Below are positions 21,664-33,631 of a stretch of DNA of 64,000 nucleotides, piece after piece. Both the position numbers and the translations under genes were made by a program. Within the stretch, counting starts at the first letter, position 1, and each line of letters starts with the position of its first letter. The stretch is from Solen grandis (taxonomy: Eukaryota; Mollusca; Bivalvia; Adapedonta; Solenidae), in NCBI GenBank assembly GCA_021229015.1, contig CM037787.1:38821037-38885036 (forward strand). The letters run 5' to 3'. The notes under the pieces are model-generated. The model saw only the letters and a list, made by a program, of their open reading frames with translations, did not search any database and was not told where the DNA came from.

Positions 21664-22052
21664 TTAAAAGTATGTAGTCCGCTACCAGTATGTAAGTCCG
21701 CTAGTAGATCCTTTATACCACCAAAAACCAGTACGCAATGCAGGCATATAACTACGTTAAAAGTATGTTAAGTCCGCTAGTAGATCCTTTATACCACCAA
21801 AAACCAGTACGCAATGCAGGCATATAACTACAAAGTATGCTAGGTCCGCTAGTAGATCCTTTATACCACCAAAAACCAGTACGCAATGCAGGCATATAAC
21901 TACGTTAAAAGTATGCTAGGTCCGCTAGTAGATCCTTTATACCACCAAAAACCAGTACGCAATGCAGGCATATAACTACGTTAAAAGTATGCTAGGTCCG
22001 CTAGTAGATCCTTTATACCACCAAAAACCAGTACGCAATGCAGGCATATAAG
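21664..22052. repeat. 76-bp tandem array, 5 copies
   Basis: GTCCGCTAGTAGATCCTTTA recurs at 21696, 21772, 21844, 21920 and 21996. The unit continues with TACCACCAAAAACCAGTACG and CAATGCAGGCATATAACTAC. One unit lacks 4 bp. Copies are nearly identical, so the array is young. Confidence 0.93.
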
Positions 22053-22297
22053 TATTTTTTCGGCTTAGGTCTGACGTAGGTGCCATATAATTAATCGGTT
22101 CGTTGAATAGTTATTGTTCATGGGTTGTAACGTAGAGAAGGTAAAGTGCTACTTCCATGTTCGGCCTTTTATTTTGAACTAAACGTAATGCACTAAATCA
22201 AACAACAATAACGTTGACGTGACGTCATTTAAATGCGCAGCATGTGCTGCCGACATTACCCGTCGTATGTCATCGATTCTCGATAGTTGTAACCACT

Positions 22298-22552
22298 GTT
22301 CCCGGTGGCCGAGAGAGGAGAGCGTCCGTCTCAGAAGCGAGAGGTTGTGGGTTCGATCTCCGGCCGCGACATACCAAAGTTGTTAATACTGGTACTGGTA
22401 TAACTTTCTTGCTTGGCGCACAGTATACAAGGATAGTTCCAGGACTGGTTGGCTAGGTTTCAGGATAATGTGACTGGGTGTGGTATCATGCCACATGTCC
22501 AAGGTCTATTACTGTAGTGTGGCAGCACTATATCTGTCTTAAGTAAACATGT
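22298..22552 (+). mobile_element. SINE family A, 3' truncated
   Basis: Head CCCGGTGGCCGAGAGAGGAG, B-box GGTTCGATCTCC, then TTTCTTGCTTGGCGCACAGT, CAGGATAATGTGACTGGGTG and GGCAGCACTATATCTGTCTT. The sequence diverges after TAAGTAAACATGTCG, before the usual GACGTTAAA tail. Confidence 0.85.
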
Positions 22553-24317
22553 CGTGTGTACCTAGACAATTTACTTATAAATGTCGAAATGCTGTATTGT
22601 AAAGTGTTATAAAGCGTTATTAAATATTGGTAGAGTAAAATTAAGAAAATAATTCACGTGAGCAATTTTTTTTTCCCTTCCGTTGATTTCTCTTAAAGAT
22701 AATACGATTTCATAACAAGTATTCATATAGGACAGGGGTATCTCACCCGAAGGTCAGAAATTTCAGGCAGGGGCGAGGCCTTCATCCCGAGGGTAAGATA
22801 TTCTTATCCTACATGAATTTACGAATGTAGGATTTTTTTTCTCCAATGAACGATTGTATATAGGCACCGACTGTCAGTCTCGCTGTCAACACATCGCACT
22901 GCCATTTTTTAAGATAGTTTTCCCTACCGCTAAAACAATTACAACATAATGAAAAAATCTACCTTTTAAAGCATATACGTAAGTTTATACCAATTATTTA
23001 TTTTATTGACTGGGAAATGACATGCTATAAATACTTGTTCTTATCTGCGCGTAGTAATATTTTACCATATTTTTATGCGTTATTTCACTTTCTCGCTGTT
23101 AAATGACAGTAAAGGGAAACTAAAAGCTCCAATATTTTTTTAGGATTTCCAGAGGGAAATTATATAATTAACAATAAAATTCATCCTTTCTAAAAATTTT
23201 CGGTAAACCTTGCCCTTTGCAAGGAAAAATTATGAATTTTGAATTATGAGCCACTACATATACATTTTTTAGTCGACTATGGCAATTGAACACATGGTAA
23301 ATAGGAGCTGTTGATTATCAAAACGTCGAATCTCAAATACACTTCATACGTAGTATATTTAGACATATTTTAAACATATTTTCTCTTAGACAATTTTACC
23401 TTAACAATATTTAAAGATGATGTTCTCTAGTGAAACTGGCGTGTGTGATACAATCATTATGTAAATATATTTGGATTATCTAGCTGAGTAACAGGGTTAT
23501 GTCTAATTAATAAAATATAAATTTGCATAAAAACACTTTAAAATCACATGCTATGTCGACATCTAAGATGTTCATGGAAATAATGCTTCCGGTAGGTATT
23601 CATTTCGCTAAAGAAAAGTAAAAAAGGCAGTTCCTTTTATGCAGTAGGATTTGGCATGCAGTTGATTTACAGCTTTATAAAAGGATAAATTAATGATTTG
23701 ATTAAATCACAAGCACCGTCTCTTTTATTTATTTACCTGTATATATCGATACAGATGTTGATTTAGGGTCCAAATACTCATCACAGATGAGACATTGTTC
23801 GTATTGTAAGGCATTTGCTGTTATTGCTGTTGCTGTTGTTGCTGTTGTCAACTGATTTATTGGATCCCAGTTATTTATTTATCTATTTCTTTTTTGTGCA
23901 TAAATGCGTTGTAGAGTACTAGAGTTTTAATTTTACAATATTTAGAATCACTTCTGTTTTGAAAGTAACAAGTGGGTAGTGTAGTTCAAGCTACACGTAT
24001 AGCAAAAATCGACGGACTTCTGGAAAAAAATCGTATTCCGAGACATCCGTGATATGTTTACGATACATCCGTGACACGCCCCGCCTACTTTTACTAGCAA
24101 TTTTTTTCCCTTGTAAATTTTAAGCTATCACGTACTGGGCCTTAAATGCACCGGAAACTAGTCTAATACATTGTTCCCGAAATCTTCTCTGTTTAAGGTC
24201 AACGCGAAATTATTCAAGTACATTTCTGTGTTATGAAATATAGAACAGAATTTTACATGATTAAGTTGACACAAATTGGACCTTATTGACAATATTCTTA
24301 AAACTTAAAGAAAAACT
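22553..24317. other. AT-rich non-coding sequence
   Basis: No gene. An imperfect inverted repeat lies at 22721-22818 and a short GCTGTT-rich run at about 23818-23850. Nothing else was recognised. Confidence 0.45.
22721..22818. repeat. Imperfect inverted repeat, about 32-bp arms
   Basis: ATTCATATAGGACAGGGGTA with TCTCACCC (from 22721) matches the complement of the segment ending TATCCTACATGAAT (22818) with transition-type differences. The loop contains CAGGCAGGGGCGAGGCC. Likely a small palindromic element. Confidence 0.5.
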
Positions 24318-24400
24318 TACCTGACGACTGAGTGGTTAAAACATCCGATTCGGGGGCGGGGGTTCGTGGGTTCGATTCCCGGCCTCGACATACAAGTGTC
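24318..24400 (+). mobile_element. SINE head fragment
   Basis: CGACTGAGTGGTTAAAACAT (A-box region) and GGTTCGATTCCCGG (B-box) are followed by CTCGACATACAAGTGTCGG, as in family A. The rest of the body is lost. Confidence 0.65.
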
Positions 24401-24542
24401 GGAAAATCACCTTTACTTGACATTTAACAATGTGTTATCTGCTAACTGATGAAAAAAAGAGCTTTGAGCAATCGCATTTTGTGTTCGGAATGAAATTTTT
24501 GCTGTTTTGCAATTGCTGCTAGAATACAATATTTAAATGGTA

Positions 24543-24765
24543 CAAGCGGTTTAAGATAGGACAGGGAAAACATCGTTGATGAGGATCGCAGCGGCCGTCA
24601 ATTGACGTAGGACATCGTCGCACAACGCCGCCGTCAAAGGGTGCTTGGTAGAGATCGACGCATTGGCATCTCCTAACTTATAGACCGGACTGTAGGTATG
24701 GGACTGTCTTCAATATCCATCACACCACATGTTGGATACACAAAATGTTAAGTGATGACCATCAT
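24543..24765 (+). pseudogene. Second mariner-type transposase relic (N-terminal part)
   Basis: In one + frame: DEDRSGRQLT, stop, DIVAQRRRQRVLGRDRRIGI. In the next frame: GTVFNIHHTTCWIHKMLSDD. This order (basic linker, DRRIGI, then GTVFNI-HH) matches the second DNA-binding helix region of mariner transposases. Stops and a frameshift are visible, the catalytic domain was not found, and no TIR was recognised nearby. It is a different lineage from the 12798-13849 copy, judging by sequence. Confidence 0.55.
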
Positions 24766-26105
24766 CGACTGCAAGTTAATATTCAGCAACTACGGCATAT
24801 GCCCCACTCTAATTGGTGAGCAAAGACACGGAAAGTCTTTAAGCAGCATGGTTCAACCTTCTGTGCACCCTGTGTACAGTCCAGGGTCGAATTCAACCAA
24901 CAATTATTAGCGCTAAGTAAAACTTAAATACTTAAGGACGAATTTCAATAATCATATTTCTCTAATAAAAAAATACCCAACTGTTCCATTTCTTATAAAT
25001 AATTGTTAGTTATTAATGATTTTTTTTTTAACTTATTCGTTTACTAGTTTTAAAATTTAAGTATTACTTAGCGCTAGTTATGATTTGTAGACTCGCAGAT
25101 AGAGCGTGTCAAGAAGTGTATCTTCTTCCGACGAGAGTACTTTGAATAGGATTAAGCGGTGTTCTTCATACGTTGTGAACGTGTATGAATATTGACGTTG
25201 ACGTCGTGTTTCGTTGGGCCGGGATTCATATGAAATTTTGTTATTTCACTGCTTTTGTATCAAACTTTTCTGGTCTGAATTTTTAGAAATTAGGTTTGAG
25301 CACTTTTCCGCGAAGTTTGTGAATACCCCTCGTTGTAGACATGTTTTTATTTATTGTCGGCATGACGTTAAACCCAATAAACTAAAAAACAACAACAACA
25401 ACAAAAACACATTTAAGCAACATGAATGAATTCATCTCTTTACGTATTTAATTGGTTACGGAAAATCTTAAATTGGCAATAAATGAATTATTTAATATCC
25501 GTGGTCTCAAATGTTATTTGTGATTTTATAGTAAATAAAACTACGAACAACATATAAATGCATGTTTCCTGGTATGTTTTTGTATGGAATAATTGTGTTA
25601 TCTCGAGATAATTGAGATAAAATAGCTTAAACGGACCATTTTCGACACGAGGAGCAATTGATAAATATGAAACACGATTTGCTGCAACAAAACCAACCAA
25701 AATACATACGATTTATTTTACAATCTTACAAATAAGGCTTCATATAATTGAAATATTTGCCTGAATGTATGTCTGTTGCATGTATGTGAATGCTTCATGC
25801 GTGTGAGTCTGCGTGTGTGTTCTTGTCAGCGTGCGTGTATATATGTGTATGGTCCTATAGAGACTAGAGATTTTGGGTAAGGGGGCGTAAGTTCAGCAAC
25901 TATCGGTACTTACATTATATTAATAATATATAGCATATTTAACACCATAATTAATATATAAACACACAAGTGTATTGATTTAACGGAGAAAACAGTTATT
26001 ATATCGGCATAATATTTTTTGATGCATAGCTATTAAACATTTTAAACTACATAACAAGAAATTACTAAATCATTAAATAGTTCCACACAAAACAATCAGT
26101 AAATA
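24766..26105. other. Non-coding sequence with a SINE tail fragment
   Basis: GCATGACGTTAAACCCAATA plus (AAC)n at about 25361-25405 is the 3' end of a family A SINE. No coding region was recognised in the rest. Confidence 0.45.
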
Positions 26106-26690
26106 CTGGTTTAATTCAATTCAACTCAACTCAAATAGTTTATTTTCAAAGTCGACAGCACAATTCTCTTTGGCAAATACACCAATAATTACAATGAATT
26201 GATAATGCAGGAACAATAAAATCACAAGATTATATGTATACAATTCGTGGCGCACGTGTATATAATTTGGTTACAATATATTTAATAATAATAAATCAGT
26301 TATTAAGGAAAATTTATACTTGTATATATTCATTATACATACTTTATTTATGAACTTATATTGATATTTTTAAAGTTACATGATACTTACATTTTTACAA
26401 TCCTCTTAAATTATACCACATTCAATGTCATTTTCAGTCCTTTAATGCATTAATGAATTGTTTCCGCAACTGAAATCTCTCTTTCAAACAGAGCAGTATA
26501 CTTTTAATATCATTTTGTTTTCACGTATATTTATCGAAAATATGTTTAGGTATTTTAGTCTTTTACATCTATATTTTGGACACACAAGCAAGAAATGATA
26601 TCCAGATTTTATCATAAATGAGTTAGAAGCACATAATCCATTTTTCTATCTGTTCCATTCTATCTCAATATCATTTAAGAAAGTTTGATT
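26106..26690 (-). mobile_element. 5'-truncated LINE 3' end, minus strand
   Basis: On the minus strand the beginning encodes YHFLLVCPKYR then KRLKYLNIF, typical of the extreme C-terminus of CR1/jockey-like LINE ORF2 proteins. Several hundred AT-rich bases follow, ending with AATAAACTATTTGAGTTGAG and a TTGAATTGAATT-type tail at 26106-26130. The pentanucleotide-like tail and missing upstream ORF fit a 5'-truncated insertion. Confidence 0.6.
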
Positions 26691-26695
26691 TGTAG

Positions 26696-26765
26696 TGACC
26701 GGGGATCGAACCCATGGGCTCCCGCTGCAAGAGCAAATACTCTAACCACGCAGCCACCGTAACTG
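26696..26765 (-). mobile_element. tRNA-like SINE head, minus strand
   Basis: Minus strand: GGTGGCTGCGTGGTTAGAGT (A-box region), then GGGTTCGATCCCCGGTCAC (B-box/T-arm). It resembles a tRNA head without a proven clover-leaf, and directly abuts the LINE fragment's truncated end. Confidence 0.55.
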
Positions 26766-27519
26766 ATAACGTGTATACTATAATAAATCAACTGACATTT
26801 GGCTTGGTATTACCTGCACCTTGCGAATTACCATGCTGTAAGATGCATATTGACATACACTGGATTCCAGACAACACCTGTTTTGGAATCGGATATATTA
26901 TTGTCAGTGTTGGTGATTTGTGACCCATATCCAAAGTTACGTACAGCCGCTGTGTTGACCATTTATCGTTTTTGTCTAGTGTGATATTACGCTTGATATT
27001 AACGAAATAATAACGAAATCATTTGACGTGATACCATATTCTGTGACATTCTCGTAATGTCGGGGTCATGATTCATGAAAAATGCCCAATTTGCCAGGAC
27101 CATCACTAACAACTTTAACTAGGGCGTGGTTCAGTGGTATATGTATATTGAACTGATTATTATGTCAATGTTGCCAGAGTCTATATACAAATATTATTGA
27201 TTGTTGACAATGGGATTCACCTGACAATCGAAGAAATATATTACAGAGATGGGAAGATGTACACAACATGATGTTAAATCAACCGTTCCTTTATTTACAT
27301 AAACATAAATCCTATTTCAGTAGGCTACATAATAAATAAATGATTCTACAAAGTACACATTAATACAATGTTGAAGCGTCTAAAATGATAATTAAATAGA
27401 CAAAATTCTTATGGATTTATTGAAAAATTTAAATAATTATAGACCACATGAAATGTTTGTCAGGAAAAACTGGAGTGCCTAAATCCCCAACAATGATTTA
27501 ACCTCTAGATACAGCCTAC
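26766..27519. other. Non-coding sequence
   Basis: No gene, array or mobile element was recognised. Confidence 0.4.
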
Positions 27520-27810
27520 CTGTACAAGGTCAGTAACCTGACTCACAACACCGAATTCACAAAGAATTAGCCCTCTGAAAAGACCACCTCTGTACAAAGG
27601 TCTGTGACCTGATTCCCTACAACGAATTTATTAAGAAATACACCTCTGAAACAAACCATCTCTGTACAAAGACCAGTGACCAGATTCCAAGCACTGACTT
27701 TAAAAAAGAAATCAACCCCTAAAACAGACCACCTCAGTACAAAGACCAGTGACCAGATTCCCAGCACTGACTTTATAAAGAATTCAACCTCTAAAACAGA
27801 CAAATTCTGT
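27520..27810. repeat. Tandem array, period about 72-73 bp, 4 diverged copies
   Basis: (T/A)GTACAAAG recurs at about 27521, 27591, 27663 and 27736, each followed by a GACC or GGTC stretch and CTGATTCC/CAGATTCC. Units are diverged, so this is an old array. Open frames of about 70-106 codons here just follow the repeat. Confidence 0.8.
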
Positions 27811-29642
27811 GATAATGTCATTTTACGGAAGTTCAAAGTTTGGTCCTTTTTTAACAATCGTACATGTAAATCCCTTTCATGCTTCAAATTTTGATATTTA
27901 AGAAATAAAATGTTCGACTCATGCGACGTGTATACTACAGTGATCTATATGTTGCATTGCTATGTACCTAAAGTTAAAATTTTAATCAATTTTGTTTTTC
28001 CTTTTTACTGCTTGGGGGGAAGGGTGCTTTGCTATCTCCTTTTTTCTTATAACTAAAAAATCGGGGTCTTATTCAAATGCAGTTTCCAGCATTCTGTTCC
28101 ATGTTGACAGTCCAACGATTTCATGTTATCGGGTACGGGAAAATATTTGCGCTAGAAGATCTACTCACATTAATAAAAGTTCCAATATATGACATGTATA
28201 CTTTCACAGCGACGGTACTCAAGTTTTCTTTATAATGTAATATAGATAGAACACAAATGCAGTTTTCTTGAGTTTAAACCCCCAATTTCTTGACAGCTAT
28301 TATGCTTTCCATGGGGAAAGGTTTATGTGAAGGTTAAAATTACATGTACCCCACGTATGTTATGCTATCGCCTTTACACTAAAAATGGCAAATGATTACG
28401 GATTGTTGCAAATCGCTAAACTCTTATAATTTTAAACATGTTATCACGTGATCTTTACCAAAGTAATTACGTCAATTTTTTTTTTCACTGGGATGTGCGC
28501 TGCATGCTTAATTGTTTGTAACTCAAGAATCTTTTTCAATGCGTTTTTTTTCTTCTTCTTGCATTTTGTTCCATATTGAAATTTGTGCCCGAATTGAAAT
28601 TAAGTTTTAAAGCTGATCAGGTAGTAGTATAGAGACTGGGGGTTTTGGCTCATTTTTTCACCGAATGACCATTGCGTTTTCCCACGCCTCCAACCAGTCT
28701 TTTGCCATTGTTTGCAACCCCTACAACAGACGTTTTGCAATAGTTTGCAAATATTCCACACTTTCTTGCAACCCGTCTTTTTGACCCCAATTTTTATGAT
28801 CTATCTCCTTATTATCTATTTCTTTATTATCTATCTCCTTATGATCTATCTCTTTATTATCGGAAAAAAAGGAAATAAATAGTGTATTGAAAATACAAAT
28901 TATGGAGATTTTCCATGTAACTTAACCTTTTTTATCATATGCGTCTTATACTAAACATAAGTCCCTAAGAAAGATTCATTTTATATTAAAAAAAAGTAGA
29001 GTTCTAGGCTACTATTTATAAATTTAAACGTCCTGAAAATCTGGTTGCCCCTGGGCTTGGGAGTTGTTGGAAGCTGCACAAGTATCTGTTTCACATATTC
29101 TGGCCAAGTGTATACATGTATGTTTGACTGTCTCCAACTATATTAAAATATCCCTGGTACATTTCATTGCAATATTTGGTCTTTTTGTCATAATGTATCT
29201 AATATTTTTGAGGAAGTCAAAACTAGATTACTGAAGTTTCTAAGGAAATATTGGCCATCATCCACCTCTTAGCAAACAAACCAACTTTATAATACGTTTT
29301 AATATATATATATGCACTATGGGAATCAGTCGTCTTAAACCTTAACATTTGACAGAGAATAATGTGCTTGTTACAAAAGCAAAATTAATGCAAAGCAAAC
29401 TAGCTGTAATATTTATGATGCAGGAGCTATTTAGAAAGTTAAAATCTTAATTCATGAAAAACTGCTATAATTTCTGTCTGTGAAATTGTGATATTTTGAG
29501 CTATCTTAAGTATGTAAATAATATGACATATTTACACAAATCAATATTACTGTTATTAATATAAAGATTTTCATATATCGTGCTGACAGATTAAACTTTT
29601 TACACAGGCGTGTTCTCTTTTGTTTGGCGCTATCTCCTACTG
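27811..29642. other. AT-rich non-coding sequence
   Basis: Contains a short pyrimidine-rich tandem repeat (about 28798-28861, units like TTATTATCTATCTCC). Nothing else was recognised. Confidence 0.4.
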
Positions 29643-29860
29643 AGGCGAGACAACCAGTCACAAACAGAACAGTAGCATACCGCACTGAGAGCGAGACAAC
29701 CAGTCACAAACAGTAGCATACCGCACTGAGAGCGAGACAACCAGTCACAAACAGTAGCATACCGCACTGAGAGCGAGACAACCAGTCACAAACAGTAGCA
29801 TACCGCACTGAGAGCGAGACAACCAGTCACAAACAGTAGCATACCGCACTGAGAGCGGCT
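29643..29860. repeat. 41-bp tandem array, 5 copies
   Basis: GCGAGACAACCAGTCACAAA recurs at 29645, 29691, 29732, 29773 and 29814. The first unit is 5 bp longer. Copies are otherwise identical. Confidence 0.93.
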
Positions 29861-30390
29861 CAGTGAGGAGTAGTATGGCAGAGTAGTTCCGATTGGGTTA
29901 GAAAAAGAGAAGTGACCAAGAACCATAGCTCTGGTCAAACTTTTTTGATTTACACTACTATATGTGAAAAGAAATGTAGGGTGCCCTACGTTCAGTTACC
30001 CTGTTGAAACGTAACGTATACAGTGCAAGCAGGGAACCAAACAGGTGCGAGCGTTACTCGGGGCTGGTCGGCGTCATCAGCGATTCTCTCCGAGGATTAT
30101 GGATATTTGCTACAATAAAGATATTCTTGATTTTATGAAATATATTTATAAGCGTGCACAATGCTTTCGAATTCAGTGTCTATTAAAATGTGATTTTAAG
30201 TATCAATAGATGAAAGAAGTGTATAACCGTTGTAATTAACACCGCATTTAGCATCACAAAGTACATTGACGCCCTGTTTGTATTTCCACATTATTCCTTT
30301 ATAAGCTGACATGTGATTAACTATATAGCACTTTTCTAGACTTTGTTGTTGAAAATGGTTGGATGTTATCACGGAAAAGACTACTATTCC

Positions 30391-30655
30391 TGCCGGTTTC
30401 GGTGGCCGAGTGATTAGAGTTCGATCTATAAGCGGGGGGTCATTGGATGCGACATTGACTTACGAAAGTTGTTTAAAATTTCATTGGTATATCTCAATTG
30501 TGCTTGACTCTCAGTACATAAGGGTAGTTATAAAACAGGTTCAACTAGTGGCAGGGTACTGTGGTTGGGTAGGATATCAAAATGAGGCAGCACGACATGT
30601 CTCTCATGTAGACTTCCCTGAATGACTGAAGTACTGTCCACTGGATGGTAAACAA
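30391..30655 (+). mobile_element. Diverged SINE family A copy
   Basis: Head GGTTTCGGTGGCCGAGTGAT, a degraded B-box, then CAGGGTACTGTGGTTGGGT and TGACTGAAGTACTGTCCACT keep the family A order with substantial divergence. An 88-codon frame overlaps it and is not a gene. Confidence 0.7.
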
Positions 30656-32600
30656 TGCCAGGCATATAAATACTATATTAATACTACTACTTAATAATAC
30701 TGATGGGGCACGTTTATTATTTACTATTCTTTATTTCTAACATATTATATAAAGTCCTACTCCTCGCACCGTCTACGCCATGTTACGCATTATATACATC
30801 AACTGTACATATCAGGGGAAGTAACTTCTGCAGGGAATTTCAAATGAAATCTCGTGTCACCGCATCAAGCCATTTCCTTAACGAGTATGGTAAAGTACCA
30901 TTGATATTCAAACCTGTAATCATTATGTGTGTTGGCTCGAAATCCGCAAAAAAAAATCCACATTATTGTTACTTTCATATGAAAAAATGCCGTTTTCAGT
31001 ATGCCAAACCGTATGCAACCGGTCGCTTATAGTCAGTGGTTGTTTTAGGACCATATCATGCTGTTCACTGGCACCTTATGCTGTACTTAGGTATACGTGA
31101 ACATCGCACTGAGATATCTTCAGAACTGATTGTAATCGTACGGTTGCATACGGTTCGACATACTGAACGCACGCCGGACATGGCGTTTTAAACACCGACC
31201 ATAACCGTACTCTCAAATTGTTACATTTGTGTGTGATCGACACTGTAAGTTTAGGAATGCGTCATAATCCTAAACAACATCCAGTATAATGTTTGAAGAA
31301 ATTTACTTTCGCTTTCAAATTCGATTTTCGGTCTGTTGTTGTCGTATAGCAGAGAGAACTGGGTGAGATTTCCTACATAAATACATGTTTTTTATGTCAA
31401 AGCATACCGAACTTGGTTAATGGGTTTTAAACCTATATATGGAGCATTTTGTTATTTAGTTGTATATCTTGAAGAGATTGACGATTTTACCTGTTAAGTC
31501 ACGAAAACATTTTCAGTATAATTATTTGTACTACTTTTAGGCCTCATTTAAATCCAAAACATGTAAAAAAATATACAAATATGTATTGTCTTTCCAAAGG
31601 TACTCTATGACACAGAGTGTTTGTCACGAGTGTTAAACGTCATACCGGAATGAAATTGATGTACCGCTTAGACTAATATGTTAGCTTTCTGTCAAAGATG
31701 AAAAGGATATACAAAATTGGTAGTTTTCGGACAATTGTGCCAAATAAATGGCAAATTTTGTAACAAAGACATGTTTCCAACAGATTATCACAATATTTAT
31801 TTCAAAATGTACTGCTTCTTTTCCAACAATTATAACAGTTTGTCATTGCATGGTTTGGATAGCTTCACGTCATGTGCTCTGTTTCCAAATAATAATGAAT
31901 GTAAAAAACTGACTAGTACCCGTATTTAGTCATTAAGTGTGAATGGTATAGTCGCAGATTTTATTCCATTTAGGTCTGTTCACAGTACTTATTATGTATG
32001 TGGCTTACGGCTGTTTGTTAGAAATAGACCTAAGTCTCTATTGAATATGCTGTTGCAAAATGTATTACTGCAAATTTGTCTACATTATAAGCTTACTCAA
32101 TTTACAGCGCCGTGATCTCGATTTTCTATACTTCCCTTAGCCGTGCGTGCCCGTTATTGACTTAGTATAAACAAAGGTCAGGTAGTATATAGGGGCACAT
32201 CTCTGTAATCGTATCCACTCGGCAATTCCCGGCAAAACTAGAAATGGGCGAGATGAACCAAATTACTTACCATCATCCATTTGTATAGCTCCGTCTTTTT
32301 ACAGAATCTTCGGTATGATACGGCTCAAAAGAATGAACTAACAGTGATATGTGTTGTAATATAGCACGCTTTAGGTGAGGTCAGACGCTTTAATGATCTA
32401 CCGAAAAACTGCAGTTTGCTTTTTTCACAAATGTTCAGATGAAATTGAAATTCGCGTAGCTTATTTTAAGTAAAGGTAAATGTAAAGAAATAACTACATT
32501 ATCAGACAAAAATTGACATTTTTTAGTAAATAAATAACTTTGTCTGTTATCTCTTTTTCTGGCAATTTTATTTTAACTGTAAGTAAAAAAAAACCAGTGT
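30656..32600. other. Non-coding sequence with one inverted repeat
   Basis: No gene was recognised. An inverted repeat lies at 30995-31167. A 109-codon frame at 30703-31032 runs into its left arm and has no recognisable motif. Confidence 0.4.
30995..31167. repeat. 27-bp inverted repeat enclosing about 120 bp
   Basis: TTCAGTATGCCAAACCGTAT plus GCAACCG (30995-31021) matches the complement of 31141-31167 with two mismatches. Size and layout suggest a small fold-back element. Confidence 0.75.
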
Positions 32601-32625
32601 TCCCCCCCCCCCCCCCCGATCACAG

Positions 32626-32705
32626 GGGATACCGGATAGTCACCAGGCAGATGCCAGCCTGGTATCCCCGGTTCTTGGACGACCTCCCGATGCCCGGACG
32701 GAATG
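32626..32705 (+). CDS. Candidate internal exon, unassigned
   Basis: A 16-C tract (32602-32617) and CACAG precede base 32626 like a polypyrimidine tract plus splice acceptor, and GTAATG follows base 32705 as a donor. In the frame starting at 32627 the 80-nt segment is open and encodes 26 residues (GYRIVTRQMPAWYPRFLDDL then PMPGRN), GC-richer than its surroundings. It ends in phase 1, which joins in frame to 33052. I recognise no family. Alternatives are a chance open stretch or part of an unknown repeat. Confidence 0.3.
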
Positions 32706-33051
32706 GTAATGACATCGGTATTAGTGTTGTCGATTACTTAACGGTAATCTTCCAAGTATAAAAGTATAAACAGCTTCTGTGAATTCAGTTTACACTTCGC
32801 ATTTCTATCAGGAAAATGGCTATTTTGGAGGAGATAATGTGTTGTAATTTGATTTTAAGTTTAGAAGCCCTTGAGTTGCCATACTAAGATATATGATAAT
32901 AAAAGTATTCGAACTTATCAAATAAGAACACATGTAGGTCATTTTCTGAAGGAAATCAATACAAATGGTCTAGGGATAACAACATTATAGTTTATTTTCT
33001 CAGTTAGAGAGGTAAGGTGGTATTTGCTGTTTTATTCGCCTTGCAGACTAG

Positions 33052-33287
33052 TTCAGAAGCGAATGCGAGCGATCAAGGATGAATTTCTGTTAGCGAAACA
33101 TCCTAAAACCCGATCCAAACCTGCCGAATCCCAGCGTTGTTCACCGGTGCTATACAGGGACCAGTACGGAACCAGTCCAACATTCAACAAACGACCGGTT
33201 GCCTGCGGACAGCTATTAGGGCATCGGCATGACATCTTGCGAATGCCGGCCAAACAATTGCCAAAGAAAAGTCAAGAGATTTGTTAA
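33052..33287 (+). CDS. Candidate terminal exon, unassigned
   Basis: TTTTATTCGCCTTGCAG (ending 33046) is a strong acceptor. A second AG at 33050-33051 would set the phase that continues from the 32626-32705 exon. The frame QKRMRAIKDEFLLAKHPKT, PVLYRDQYGTSPTFNKRPVA, QLLGHRHDILRMPAKQL ends KKSQEIC with TAA at 33285-33287, about 78 residues, basic and without low complexity. Composition looks protein-like and GC is raised, but the opposite strand is also open for 66 codons, so coding is not proven. No poly(A) signal is obvious directly downstream. Function unknown. Confidence 0.35.
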
Positions 33288-33631
33288 AGTTAAAAAAGGA
33301 CAATCATATGCCCGGGCGAGATAAATTTTTCGTGGGTACATTTATTCTTGAATTCTTTTTTCAGAAAATTTGAGATCGGTAAAATGAGTGATTTCGTAGT
33401 GTTTTATATTAACTATATATTACATATATAGCAAAATTATGTGGTTCTTGTGTCAGTGTAAAATCGTCTTTTCATAACTTAACGCCTGTGGGCGGGTCTA
33501 TGTGGAAACGCAATCTTGGGTCCAACGCAACGCACCATGGGGTCCGACGCACAAGTGCTTTACACATATTAGAGTCAGAATTCTCTCAAAGCAGCTCGTC
33601 CACATGCATATAATAGGAATTAACTTTTTTC

